This document shows, one piece after another, positions 26,993-36,257 of a DNA stretch of 64,000 nucleotides. Source of the stretch: Marinifilum flexuosum (GTDB taxonomy: Bacteria > Bacteroidota > Bacteroidia > Bacteroidales > Marinifilaceae); NCBI RefSeq assembly GCF_003610555.1, contig NZ_RAPQ01000008.1:124001-188000 (forward strand). The letters are read 5' to 3'. The position numbers and the translations under genes are program-made. Within the stretch, counting starts at the first letter, position 1; each line of letters opens with the position of its first letter. The notes under the pieces are model-generated. The model made no database searches. It worked only from the letters and a program-made list of their open reading frames with translations, and was not told the origin of the DNA.

Positions 26993-27060
26993 TACCCCAA
27001 ACCCCTAAAGGGGCTTAATTAGTGCAGGTGTTGAAGTCCCCTATAGGGGATTTAGGGGGG
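26993..27060 (+). repeat. TACCCC/GGGGTA palindromic repeat, copy A
   Basis: About 68 bases beginning TACCCCAAACCCCTAAAGGG and ending CCTATAGGGGATTTAGGGGG. Two inner hairpins (CCCCTAAAGGGG and CCCCTATAGGGG) are enclosed by outer arms CCCCTAAA.../...TTTAGGGG. It is preceded by a partial copy of its own left end (CTACCCCAAA). The 90 bases to its right (27061-27150) are also related to those after copy C. Confidence 0.85.
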
Positions 27061-27142
27061 ATCGAGAGGAATTTGTGCAATTACCTTTCAATAGTTGAGC
27101 GGTATTCTCATGGAAATTCTTACATATAATACGTTGGTTACA

Positions 27143-27208
27143 TACCCCAAACCCCTAATGGGGCTTAATTGGTGCAGGGTTGAGGTCCCCTTTAGGGGAT
27201 TTAGGGGT
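27143..27208 (+). repeat. TACCCC/GGGGTA palindromic repeat, copy B
   Basis: Same orientation and layout as copy A, with CCCCTAATGGGG and CCCCTTTAGGGG as the inner hairpins. It ends 106 bases before the DUF559 start codon. Confidence 0.85.
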
Positions 27209-27314
27209 AAAAGTCGTAGAAGGTGCACAAAGGTTACTTTTGAGACATCTTATTTAGAGGTATCTACAAAGAATTCAGTAAGTTTAAGAGTGATTAAGAT
27301 AATTCTATTAAGTA

Positions 27315-27725
27315 ATGAGTATTAGTGATCAGGTTACAATGTTCTACAATGCAAAGCCTCATATTTTTGAAAAGGCAAAATCGCTTCGACAAAATATGAC
27401 GGAAACAGAGTTGAAATTGTGGGATCGTTTGAAGGGGAAAAAGATACAAGGTTTGCGATTTAGAGCACAACACCCTATCGATATCTTTATTGCTGACTTT
27501 TATTGTCATTCTATAAAGTTGGTAATTGAATTAGATGGAGGCATGCACTTGTCTAAGGAGCAAAAAGAGTATGATATTGGTAGAGAGGCAGAAATTAATC
27601 ATTGGGACATTAAAGTCATTCGTTTTACAAATGACGAAGTAGCAGCAGACATAAATACGGTTGTTCTTACCATTAATGAGTTTTGTACTAAGCGAATAAA
27701 GGAATTAACTACCCCAAACCCCTAA
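27315..27725 (+). CDS. DUF559-type PD-(D/E)XK endonuclease-like protein
   Basis: 136-residue protein of the DUF559 family, related to very-short-patch-repair-like endonucleases. Visible: AKSLRQNMTETELKLWDRLK, then GLRFRAQHPIDIFIADFYCH, the catalytic-core strand KLVIELDGGMHLSKEQ (E-x-D spacing typical of the family) and the final IKVIRFTNDEVAADI. No signal peptide. An alternative start is the Met eight codons later (MFYNAKP). The last residues TTPNP and the stop codon are encoded by repeat copy C, so the repeat was either inserted at the 3' end or is part of the unit. It is bracketed by repeats B and C, which hints at a repeat-associated nuclease (inference). Confidence 0.88.
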   Translation: MSISDQVTMFYNAKPHIFEKAKSLRQNMTETELKLWDRLKGKKIQGLRFRAQHPIDIFIADFYCHSIKLVIELDGGMHLSKEQKEYDIGREAEINHWDIKVIRFTNDEVAADINTVVLTINEFCTKRIKELTTPNP

Positions 27726-27778
27726 AGGGGCTTTAAAATACAGCAGGGCTTGAGGTCCCCTATAGGGGATTTAGGGGT
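27710..27778 (+). repeat. TACCCC/GGGGTA palindromic repeat, copy C, overlapping the DUF559 stop
   Basis: CTACCCCAAACCCCTAA supplies the last codons and the TAA of the DUF559 gene. The right end GATTTAGGGGTGATTGAGAG continues into about 90 bases homologous to the flank of copy A: GAGAGGAATTTGTGCA, then TTACCTTTCAAT, and finally TTGGTTACATACCC. Confidence 0.85.
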
Positions 27779-28002
27779 GATTGAGAGGAATTTGTGCATT
27801 TACCTTTCAATGACTGGGCAATAAAATTTTGGTACTGATACCTTCTTATAAGGGATTGGTTACATACCCTAAACTTTGCGATTTGTTGGGACAGGTTCTA
27901 AAGGTTCTTAGTTGTGTACTGTTTGTTAGGTCGTGTTCTTACTTTGAGGAAGCTGTGATTGTGGGGATATGATAAAAAACTACCCTAAACCCCTAAATGT
28001 AG

Positions 28003-28070
28003 TACCCCAAACCCCTAAGGGGGCTTAATTGGTGCAGGACTTGAAGTCCCCTATAGAGGATTTAGGGGTG
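28003..28070 (+). repeat. TACCCC/GGGGTA palindromic repeat, copy D
   Basis: Same orientation as A-C, inner hairpins CCCCTAAGGGGG and CCCCTATAGAGG. A truncated left end (TACCCTAAACCCCTAAATG) stands directly before it, as at copy A. The stretch from the DUF559 stop to the Na/Pi gene (541 bases) contains copies C and D plus the 72-base palindrome and no gene. Confidence 0.83.
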
Positions 28071-28124
28071 GATTGAGATAGAATGTACATATCCCTCAAT
28101 ACTTTAGGATGACTGCAAAATCTG

Positions 28125-28196
28125 GTCATCCTGAACGAAGGAACGAAGTGAAGGATCTTTATCCAAGAATGAGATCCCTCGGTTCTTCGGGATGAC
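28125..28196. repeat. 72-base imperfect palindrome (GTCATCCTGAACGAAG family)
   Basis: Begins GTCATCCTGAACGAAGGAAC and ends GGTTCTTCGGGATGAC, with GAAGGATCT and AGATCCCTC as inner arms. This dispersed repeat type is widespread in Bacteroidetes intergenic DNA (family knowledge); only one copy is in this window. Confidence 0.7.
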
Positions 28197-28211
28197 AACA
28201 ATCAAGCCCAC

Positions 28212-28242
28212 AAAAAATCCCCATCCAATTAGGATGAGGATT
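28212..28242 (-). terminator. Terminator of the Na/Pi cotransporter gene
   Basis: Read on the minus strand, AATCCTCATCC pairs with GGATGGGGATT (one G-T pair) around a 5-base loop and is followed by a run of six T. It lies 25 bases after the cotransporter stop. Confidence 0.88.
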
Positions 28243-28266
28243 CTCAATATCTAAAGAAGTAAAAAC

Positions 28267-29958
28267 TTATTTTACTTCGTTCATTGCTTCACTTACGTTG
28301 ATACAATAGTCACCTATTTTTTCACATTCGCAGAACATGTCGTTGTAGATGATACCAGCTTGGTACTTGTATTTTTTCTCCTCAACATTTGCAAGGTGTT
28401 CTGTTTTAAGAGCAGTACGATAATCGTTGATTTCACGCTCAATTTCCCAGGCTTTCTTCACGTTTACTTCAGAGAAATCTTTGGTAGTATTGTCAAGCAT
28501 CATATCCAAGGCATTGTCAATCAAATCGAACATCTTGTTGATATTGTCTCTCAATTCCTGAGGGAACCAAGCTTTTTGATCACGTTTACGCTTCATGGCT
28601 TTGGCCAGGTTTAATGCTGAATCACCAACACTTTCAATATCGCTAACCATTTTAAAGTAAGCACGCACGCGTTCCGAATTCTCTTTGCTCAAGCGAGTCT
28701 CAGAAACCGAAGTCAGGAAGTTTGCAATTTCTACCTCCATGTCATCACTTTCGTCTTCACGCTGATTGATCTTATCGAATAGTTTGTTGAAAGACTTATC
28801 GTTGGTTTCGTTAAAAGCCTGTTTGGCGTAACCGAACATCTTTTTCGTACTCTTGGCATAGGTGCTAATTTCTTTTTTAGCAAGGAATAGGTTTGCTTCA
28901 GGAGTAGATAAAGTACCGGTCTTGATGTGTTGTAGTTTAAATTCTTCTTCAACATCTTCGCGCACAGGAACCAATGTAGTTACCACTTTTACAATGAATT
29001 TGGCAAACCAGATCATTACCAATACATTCAGGATATTAAACCCAGTGTGGAATAATGATAAAGTTACTGGAACAGCTGCAGCATCGGTAAATGCATCGCC
29101 TTGTCCAAAGAAGTTTTGGCTAACCCAGGCTGTTGCATCTAAAAAATAAGGCAATACTAATAGCATCCAGATCACACCAATCGAGTTAAAGATAAGGTGG
29201 GCACGAGCAGCACGTTTGGCTGATGTATTGGCAATCATGGCTGCCAGGTTAGCAGTAATGGTTGTACCAATGTTTTCACCCAATACCATTGCGGCTGCAA
29301 TTTCGAAACTAATCCATCCCGAATTACACATTACCAATGTAAGTGCCATGGTAGCCGATGAAGACTGAATCAAAATGGTTAGCAAGGTACCAATACCCAT
29401 AAACAATAGGGTAGTGGCAAAGCCCATATCGGTATAATTAGTCAGGAAGTTAAGGATTTCCGGGTTGTTCTTGATATCTGGCATAGATGTTTTCAAGAAC
29501 TGTAGGCCGATGAATAATAAAGCGAATCCCATGATTAACTCACCCCAATTCTTTTTGCTACGATTCTGAGAGAATAAGAATGGTAGTCCCAAACCAATTA
29601 ATGGTAGTGAAATGGCACTCATGCTTACTTTAAACCCAAGAATCGAGATCAACCATGCGGTTACGGTAGTACCAATGTTGGCACCCATAATCACACCAAC
29701 CGATTCAACTAGTGAAAGCAATCCTGCATTCACAAAACTTACTACCATTACTGTAGTTGCCGATGATGATTGAATTAAAGCTGTAATCAGAACTCCGGTG
29801 AAAACACCTTTTACCCTGTTTGAGGTCATAGCTGCAAGAATCGATCTCATTTTATCTCCAGCTACTTTTTGAAGAGCCTCACTCATTAGTTTCATTCCGT
29901 AAAGGAATAATCCAAGAGAACCAATAAGCCTTAAAATATCGGCTAATCCATAATCCAT
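28267..29958 (-). CDS. Na+/phosphate cotransporter family protein with PhoU-like tail
   Basis: Inner-membrane protein of 563 residues, NptA/YjbB type (sodium-coupled phosphate transport or export). Two inverted transporter repeats each carry the QSSSAT signature: ITALIQSSSATTVMVVSF with VGVIMGANIGTTVTAWLI, and LLTILIQSSSATMALTLV with MVLGENIGTTITANLAAM. About residues 350-563 are soluble and helical, resembling PhoU (SEAMNEVK end, RLSKENSERVRAYFKMVSDI). It is monocistronic with its own terminator. Whether it imports or exports phosphate cannot be told from sequence. Confidence 0.93.
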   Translation of the reverse strand: MDYGLADILRLIGSLGLFLYGMKLMSEALQKVAGDKMRSILAAMTSNRVKGVFTGVLITALIQSSSATTVMVVSFVNAGLLSLVESVGVIMGANIGTTVTAWLISILGFKVSMSAISLPLIGLGLPFLFSQNRSKKNWGELIMGFALLFIGLQFLKTSMPDIKNNPEILNFLTNYTDMGFATTLLFMGIGTLLTILIQSSSATMALTLVMCNSGWISFEIAAAMVLGENIGTTITANLAAMIANTSAKRAARAHLIFNSIGVIWMLLVLPYFLDATAWVSQNFFGQGDAFTDAAAVPVTLSLFHTGFNILNVLVMIWFAKFIVKVVTTLVPVREDVEEEFKLQHIKTGTLSTPEANLFLAKKEISTYAKSTKKMFGYAKQAFNETNDKSFNKLFDKINQREDESDDMEVEIANFLTSVSETRLSKENSERVRAYFKMVSDIESVGDSALNLAKAMKRKRDQKAWFPQELRDNINKMFDLIDNALDMMLDNTTKDFSEVNVKKAWEIEREINDYRTALKTEHLANVEEKKYKYQAGIIYNDMFCECEKIGDYCINVSEAMNEVK

Positions 29959-30395
29959 AATAGACTAATTTTGTTTGTATTCAATTTGTTAGTTTGATAA
30001 GGTGGGCAAAAATAGAATATTTTAAATGTAAAGCAAATGTTAAGAAATAGAAAAGTAAAGGTTATGAGATTAATTAGATTCGTTCGATTTAAGGATTTTT
30101 AACTTATATATATTATGCAGTGAATCAGTGGAATATAGATACGATGTGAATTTGAGAGCAAATATTTTAATACCACACTTAACGATAATTGAAGAGGAAG
30201 TTGACAAGAATAATAATGTTTTGTAATTAATTATTTAAATCTCAGAAGGTTTGGCGCTTTTTCCTTAATTTTATGTCATTGCCTTAATTGATAATACTAA
30301 GGAAGGCTTGAAGCAAGTTTGTATCTTTTGAAAAAATGATTTTAAGTCGTATTTTCGCCGAACTCTAAAAGAAACAGGGAAATAAATAGAATAGT
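29959..30395. other. Divergent intergenic region, 437 bases
   Basis: Holds the promoters of the Na/Pi gene (minus) and the RND exporter gene (plus). Apart from the exporter promoter listed separately, I see no conserved structure or gene. Confidence 0.5.
30327..30357 (+). promoter_or_regulatory. Bacteroidetes-type promoter of the RND exporter gene
   Basis: TTTG (30327-30330), 19 bases, then TATTTTCG (30350-30357), 7 of 8 to TAnnTTTG. Spacing is the family norm. Predicted leader about 33 bases. Confidence 0.7.
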
Positions 30396-32819
30396 ATGTG
30401 GAATAGGATTGCAGGATTAATTCTGAGAAATAGAATTTTACTTTTGGTGGTAGTTGGGCTTGTAACATCATTTATGGCTTATAAGGCTCAATTTGTGGAA
30501 ATGTCCTATACCTATGCGGCCCTGCTTCCTGATGATGATCCTGCTTCTATTGAATATGAGAAGTTCAAGAATACTTTTGGGCAAGAAGGAAACATGATGT
30601 TCTTTGCCGTGCAAGACCCTGACTTCTATGAGTTGGATAAATTCAACGATTGGATTGCACTTGGCGATAGCCTTAATTCATTGGATGGTATCGATGCAGT
30701 AGTATCTATTGCACACACTTGGAACATCAATAAGAATAAGAAACAGAAACGATTCGAATTTGGAACCATATTTCCGCACAAGGTAAAAACGCAAGCCGAA
30801 CTGGATAGTTTGGCAGCAATTGCAGAAGCATTGCCATTTTACCACGGAAGCTTAATCAACAAAGAAAGCAATACCTATTTAATGGGAATTACGGTTAATG
30901 CAAAAATCATTAACTCAAAGGCCCGTGAGCCAATGGTTGCCAAGGTTCGTGAAATTACCGATGCTTTTACCGAGAAGTATGGTCTGAACATGAAATATTC
31001 GGGTTTGCCTTACATTCGAGTAGTAACCGCTCAAATGATTAAGGGCGAGATGAACATGTTTATCTATCTTTCGCTTTTGGTAACTGCAGTTATCCTTTTC
31101 ATGTTCTTCCGATCGTTTAAAGTGGTGTTTTTCTGTATGCTTGTGGTTGGACTAAGTGTGATATGGGCAGTAGGTTCCATGGTGCTGTTCGATTACAAAA
31201 TTACATTGCTTACCGCGATGCTTCCTCCGCTTTTGGTGGTAATTGGGATTCCAAACTCGGTCTTCCTGATTAATAAGTATCATGGGGAGTACATTCGCCA
31301 CAACAACAAAATAAAGGCACTGCAAAGGGTAGTTGCAAAAATTGGAAATGCAACTTTCCTTACCAACCTTACAACGGCATCGGGCTTTGCAACATTTATT
31401 GTTACTTCCAGTCAGATTTTAAAAGAGTTTGGTGTTATTGCTGCCTTAAATATCATGGTGGTATTTGTTCTATCACTACTATTGATCCCTATTATTTTTA
31501 GCTTTTTAGCTCCGCCAGATCAGAAGGCTACCAAACACCTTGATAATAAGATGACCGTTTGGTTTGTTGGTAAATTAGAGAAGATCGTGTTGAGCCATAG
31601 AAGTTTGGTTTATGCCGTTGCCATTACACTTTTGGTTCTTGGGGGATATGGCATTAGTAAAATAAAGAGCACAGGTTATATGGTAGATGATTTGCCACAC
31701 GATAACGAAATTTATCAGGACCTGAAGTTCTTCGAAAACAACATGGATGGCATCATGCCTTTAGAGGTAATGGTAGAAACCAGGAAAAAAGCAGGTGTAC
31801 TAAAAACTTCCACCTTAAAACGTTTAAATAAGCTAAATGATTCTTTACGAGCTTATCCTGAAATATCAGGATCTGTATCGGTAGTAGAAGCGGCAAAGTT
31901 TGCCAACCAGGCTTATTTTAACGGAAAAGAAAAGTACTATAAACTACCAAGTAATCAGACCAAGGATATTATTCTTTCCTATTTGGCAAAGGCCGAAACA
32001 GGTGCCGATTCCAAAGTATTGGAAACTTTTGTTGATTCAACTCAATCTATTACCAGAATGAGTTTTAGAATGAAAGATATCGGAACTACCAGGATGGCCG
32101 AAATGGAAAAAACCATTTTGGGACATGTGAATGAGATCTTCCCTAAAGACAAATACACGGTGCATGTAACAGGATCGAGTATAGTCTTTTTTAAGGGAAC
32201 TCAATACTTAATCAAAAACTTATTTTTGAGTTTGGCATTGGCAATTTTCTTGATTGCTTCCTTCATGGCATGGATGTTCTCATCCAAACGAATGGTTATG
32301 GTAGCATTAATACCAAACCTATTGCCTTTGATCGTTACTGCGGCTCTAATGGGCTATTTTGGGATTCCTATTAAGGCATCTACCATATTGGTATTTAGTA
32401 TTGCTTTTGGGATTTCGGTGGACGATACCATTCACTATTTGGCAAAGTATCGCCAGGAACTAAAAGCAACCAACTGGAGCATTCGTTCATCGGTTGTTTT
32501 GGCACTGCGCGAAACAGGTCAAAGTATGATGTACACTTCAATTATTCTTTTCTTTGGATTTAGCATTTTCGCATTGTCTGAGTTTGGAGGAACCGTATCA
32601 TTGGGGGTTTTGGTTTCCATCACATTGCTTTCTGCAATGCTTTCAAATTTGGTGCTATTGCCATCATTGTTGCTAACTCTTGAAAAAGCAATTACCAACC
32701 GATCGTTTAAGGAACCTCTTCTTCAAATTTTCGATGAGGAAGAAGATATTGAATTGGGTGATCTTCGAATTGCAGTAATTGAAAATAAAGAAGAGGAAAA
32801 AGAATCTGCGGCTAGTTAA
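30396..32819 (+). CDS. RND-superfamily (MMPL/hopanoid-exporter-like) transporter
   Basis: 807-residue inner-membrane exporter with two duplicated halves. Each half has one N-terminal helix (LLLVVVGLVTSFMAYKA; LVYAVAITLLVLGGYGI), a periplasmic domain of 150-200 residues, then five helices with the conserved LLPPLLVVIGIPNSVFLINKY and VFSIAFGISVDDTIHYLAKY stretches. This is the size and layout of the 'predicted exporter' RND clade (lipid, hopanoid or MmpL-like), not the larger drug-efflux HAE1 pumps. The C-terminus is acidic. No periplasmic adaptor gene is adjacent. Substrate unknown, possibly a lipid. Confidence 0.9.
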   Translation: MWNRIAGLILRNRILLLVVVGLVTSFMAYKAQFVEMSYTYAALLPDDDPASIEYEKFKNTFGQEGNMMFFAVQDPDFYELDKFNDWIALGDSLNSLDGIDAVVSIAHTWNINKNKKQKRFEFGTIFPHKVKTQAELDSLAAIAEALPFYHGSLINKESNTYLMGITVNAKIINSKAREPMVAKVREITDAFTEKYGLNMKYSGLPYIRVVTAQMIKGEMNMFIYLSLLVTAVILFMFFRSFKVVFFCMLVVGLSVIWAVGSMVLFDYKITLLTAMLPPLLVVIGIPNSVFLINKYHGEYIRHNNKIKALQRVVAKIGNATFLTNLTTASGFATFIVTSSQILKEFGVIAALNIMVVFVLSLLLIPIIFSFLAPPDQKATKHLDNKMTVWFVGKLEKIVLSHRSLVYAVAITLLVLGGYGISKIKSTGYMVDDLPHDNEIYQDLKFFENNMDGIMPLEVMVETRKKAGVLKTSTLKRLNKLNDSLRAYPEISGSVSVVEAAKFANQAYFNGKEKYYKLPSNQTKDIILSYLAKAETGADSKVLETFVDSTQSITRMSFRMKDIGTTRMAEMEKTILGHVNEIFPKDKYTVHVTGSSIVFFKGTQYLIKNLFLSLALAIFLIASFMAWMFSSKRMVMVALIPNLLPLIVTAALMGYFGIPIKASTILVFSIAFGISVDDTIHYLAKYRQELKATNWSIRSSVVLALRETGQSMMYTSIILFFGFSIFALSEFGGTVSLGVLVSITLLSAMLSNLVLLPSLLLTLEKAITNRSFKEPLLQIFDEEEDIELGDLRIAVIENKEEEKESAAS

Positions 32820-33142
32820 CATGAGTTCGGAGTAAAATTTGTCCACAGTTTGATCTGGTTTTGAGTAGAAATTTTCACAAATTCGTGTAGGAATATCGAG
32901 ATATTTTAAATGGATTTGGGGAAATTTATGCCAAAAACAGTCAAACCATTTAAGGAAAGTTCTTTTTACGACATCTTCACATCAAAAACTTATCAAAATA
33001 GCCCGCTATTCTTTCAAAATTTTTAATGCAAATCTATCGCAATTATAACTTTCTGTGGATAAAATTTTACACCGATCTCATGTTAGGTAATTTTTTATAA
33101 TTTAGTGAGCTGTAAAAATTACACACTAAACTTATAGCTCAC
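32820..33142 (+). other. Intergenic region, 323 bases, with a hairpin at the next start codon
   Basis: Mostly unstructured AT-rich DNA. At the right end GTGAGCT (33105-33111) pairs with AGCTCAC (33136-33142), whose last base touches the ATG of the polyprenyl synthase gene. Inside the loop TGTAA (33111-33115) can alternatively pair with TTACA (33119-33123). The structure would occlude the ribosome site. Confidence 0.5.
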
Positions 33143-34117
33143 ATGTATAGTTTCAAAGAACTCCAGGATGTAGTGCAGAAAGAAATTGATGGACTGGAGT
33201 TTTCTACACCACCAGAAGGATTGTTCGAACCCATGAAGTATATTCTTGGGATTGGTGGCAAGCGCCTTCGTCCGATTTTGGTATTGCTAAGTGCCAATTT
33301 ATTTAAAGAAGATTTAAAGAAAATTTATCTACCGGCAATCGGAATAGAGGTATTTCACAATTTTACCCTATTGCACGATGATGTAATGGATAATGCGCCA
33401 ATCCGAAGAAGCAAGGCTACGGTTCACGAAAAGTGGAACAACAATGTGGCAATTCTTTCTGGTGATGCCATGTCTATTAAGGCATATCAATACATTGTAA
33501 GTTGTGAAGATCGCCACTTACGTGATGTACTTACCGTTTTTAACCAAACAGCTCTTGAGGTTTGTGAAGGACAGCAGTTCGACATGGAATTCGAGGATAG
33601 AAGTGATGTTCAGATCGATGAATATTTGGAAATGATTCGTCTGAAAACCGCGGTACTTCTTGGTGGAAGTTTAAAAATGGGAGCGGTAATGGGCGATGCT
33701 GATGCCAAAGATGCTGAGTTACTTTACCACTTTGGAGTAAATCTAGGCATGGCTTTCCAATTACAAGATGACTTTCTTGATGTTTTTGGCGATGAAGAAG
33801 TTTTCGGTAAGAAGATTGGTGGAGATATTCTTTGTAATAAAAAGACTTTTTTGTTGATAAAAGCATTTGAGTTGGCAAAAGGCGAAGATAAAAAGGAATT
33901 GGAAGAATGGGTTTCAGCCAAAGATTTTAATGCGGAAGAAAAAATTATTGCAGTTAGGTCTATATACGAAAAACTAAAGGTGAAAGATCAATCGCAAGCG
34001 AAGATCGATGAGTATTTTAGCCTTTGTTTAGAGTATTTGGATAAGGTGAATGTACCTGCTGAAAAGAAAAAGGAATTGTACACTTTGGTGAAGAAATTAG
34101 TAAATCGTTCCGTTTAA
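33143..34117 (+). CDS. Trans-polyprenyl diphosphate synthase
   Basis: Cytoplasmic isoprenoid chain elongation enzyme (farnesyl/geranylgeranyl/octaprenyl class). The first aspartate-rich motif DDVMD is at 79-83 and the second, QDDFLD, at 208-213; GGKRLRP near residue 40 binds pyrophosphate. 324 residues is the normal length. The fifth residue before the first motif is Phe74 (NFTLLHDD), a feature associated in the family with chain-length control, which suggests a fairly short product; this is weak evidence. It precedes the atpDC operon but has no clear link with it. The product could serve quinone or carotenoid synthesis. Confidence 0.93.
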   Translation: MYSFKELQDVVQKEIDGLEFSTPPEGLFEPMKYILGIGGKRLRPILVLLSANLFKEDLKKIYLPAIGIEVFHNFTLLHDDVMDNAPIRRSKATVHEKWNNNVAILSGDAMSIKAYQYIVSCEDRHLRDVLTVFNQTALEVCEGQQFDMEFEDRSDVQIDEYLEMIRLKTAVLLGGSLKMGAVMGDADAKDAELLYHFGVNLGMAFQLQDDFLDVFGDEEVFGKKIGGDILCNKKTFLLIKAFELAKGEDKKELEEWVSAKDFNAEEKIIAVRSIYEKLKVKDQSQAKIDEYFSLCLEYLDKVNVPAEKKKELYTLVKKLVNRSV

Positions 34118-34164
34118 GTGTGTTAAAATTTAAGATAAGATTCTCCTTTATTCGTAAAAAATTT

Positions 34165-34172
34165 TAAATTTG
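34165..34172 (+). promoter_or_regulatory. Promoter -7 box of atpDC
   Basis: TAAATTTG, a perfect TAnnTTTG box, 39 bases before the atpD ATG. No good -33 TTTG is seen at the expected distance. Confidence 0.6.
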
Positions 34173-34211
34173 TCATCACGCGATATTAATGATCCAAAAA
34201 TTTAATAGTAA

Positions 34212-35723
<1,512 letters not shown>

Positions 35724-35745
35724 TAAGTATCTTAAACTTGAAAAT

Positions 35746-35985
35746 ATGCATTTAGAAATCGTAACACCGGAAAAAAGTCTTTATTCAGGCGAGGTTGTTT
35801 TGGTTCAACTTCCTGGTAAGGATGGATCTTTCGAAATACTGAAAAATCACGCTCCGATTGTATCCACTTTGGAAAAAGGGACGATTAAATTGAGACCATA
35901 TGAAGGAGATGATCTTTTCTTCGAGATTGGTGGAGGAGTCGTTGAATGCAAGAAGAATGTAATTTCAGTATTGGCTGATAGTTAG
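35746..35985 (+). CDS. atpC: F1 ATP synthase subunit epsilon, short form
   Basis: 79-residue epsilon subunit consisting only of the N-terminal beta-sandwich (MHLEIVTPEKSLYSGEV, PGKDGSFEILKNHAPIVS, GGGVVECKKN). The C-terminal two-helix hairpin that inhibits ATP hydrolysis in E. coli and Bacillus is absent. Short epsilon subunits are usual in Bacteroidetes. It lies 22 bases after atpD and is followed by a strong terminator. Confidence 0.96.
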   Translation: MHLEIVTPEKSLYSGEVVLVQLPGKDGSFEILKNHAPIVSTLEKGTIKLRPYEGDDLFFEIGGGVVECKKNVISVLADS

Positions 35986-36033
35986 ATATTAATATTTAGT
36001 ACAGAGTAGTGCTTTGTGCTAACAATAGATATT

Positions 36034-36071
36034 AAAAAGAGACTTTGGAGTTAAATCAAAGTCTCTTTTTT
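36034..36071 (+). terminator. Terminator of atpDC
   Basis: 13-bp perfect stem AAAAAGAGACTTT / AAAGTCTCTTTTT with an 11-base loop; the descending arm provides the T run. Confidence 0.9.
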
Positions 36072-36177
36072 CGTTTTTTACAATGCATTGGTATTCCATC
36101 AAATGCTAATATCAAGGTATAAATGGTATTAATAAGAATATGAACCATTCATAGTTCAGTGTTAAGCAAAAATTTTT

Positions 36178-36185
36178 TACTTTTG
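36178..36185 (+). promoter_or_regulatory. Promoter -7 box of the GT9 gene
   Basis: TACTTTTG, a perfect TAnnTTTG, giving a leader of about 65 bases. The -33 region is poor. Confidence 0.5.
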
Positions 36186-36257
36186 TCTATTTGAAATAAA
36201 ATTATCAAAAGTGTAAATCATCTCGGTACTAGTTACGAAATACCTGATAAGATAAAA

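Noticed and set aside
27095-27325. 76-codon open frame through repeat copy B
   Set aside because: It is just translation of the palindromic repeat, with no family motif, and it overlaps the DUF559 start.
26993-28070. Possible CRISPR-like array from the repeated CCCC/GGGG elements
   Set aside because: Copies are long, unevenly spaced (about 80 to 500 bases apart), contain inner hairpins and enclose a gene; no cas genes nearby.
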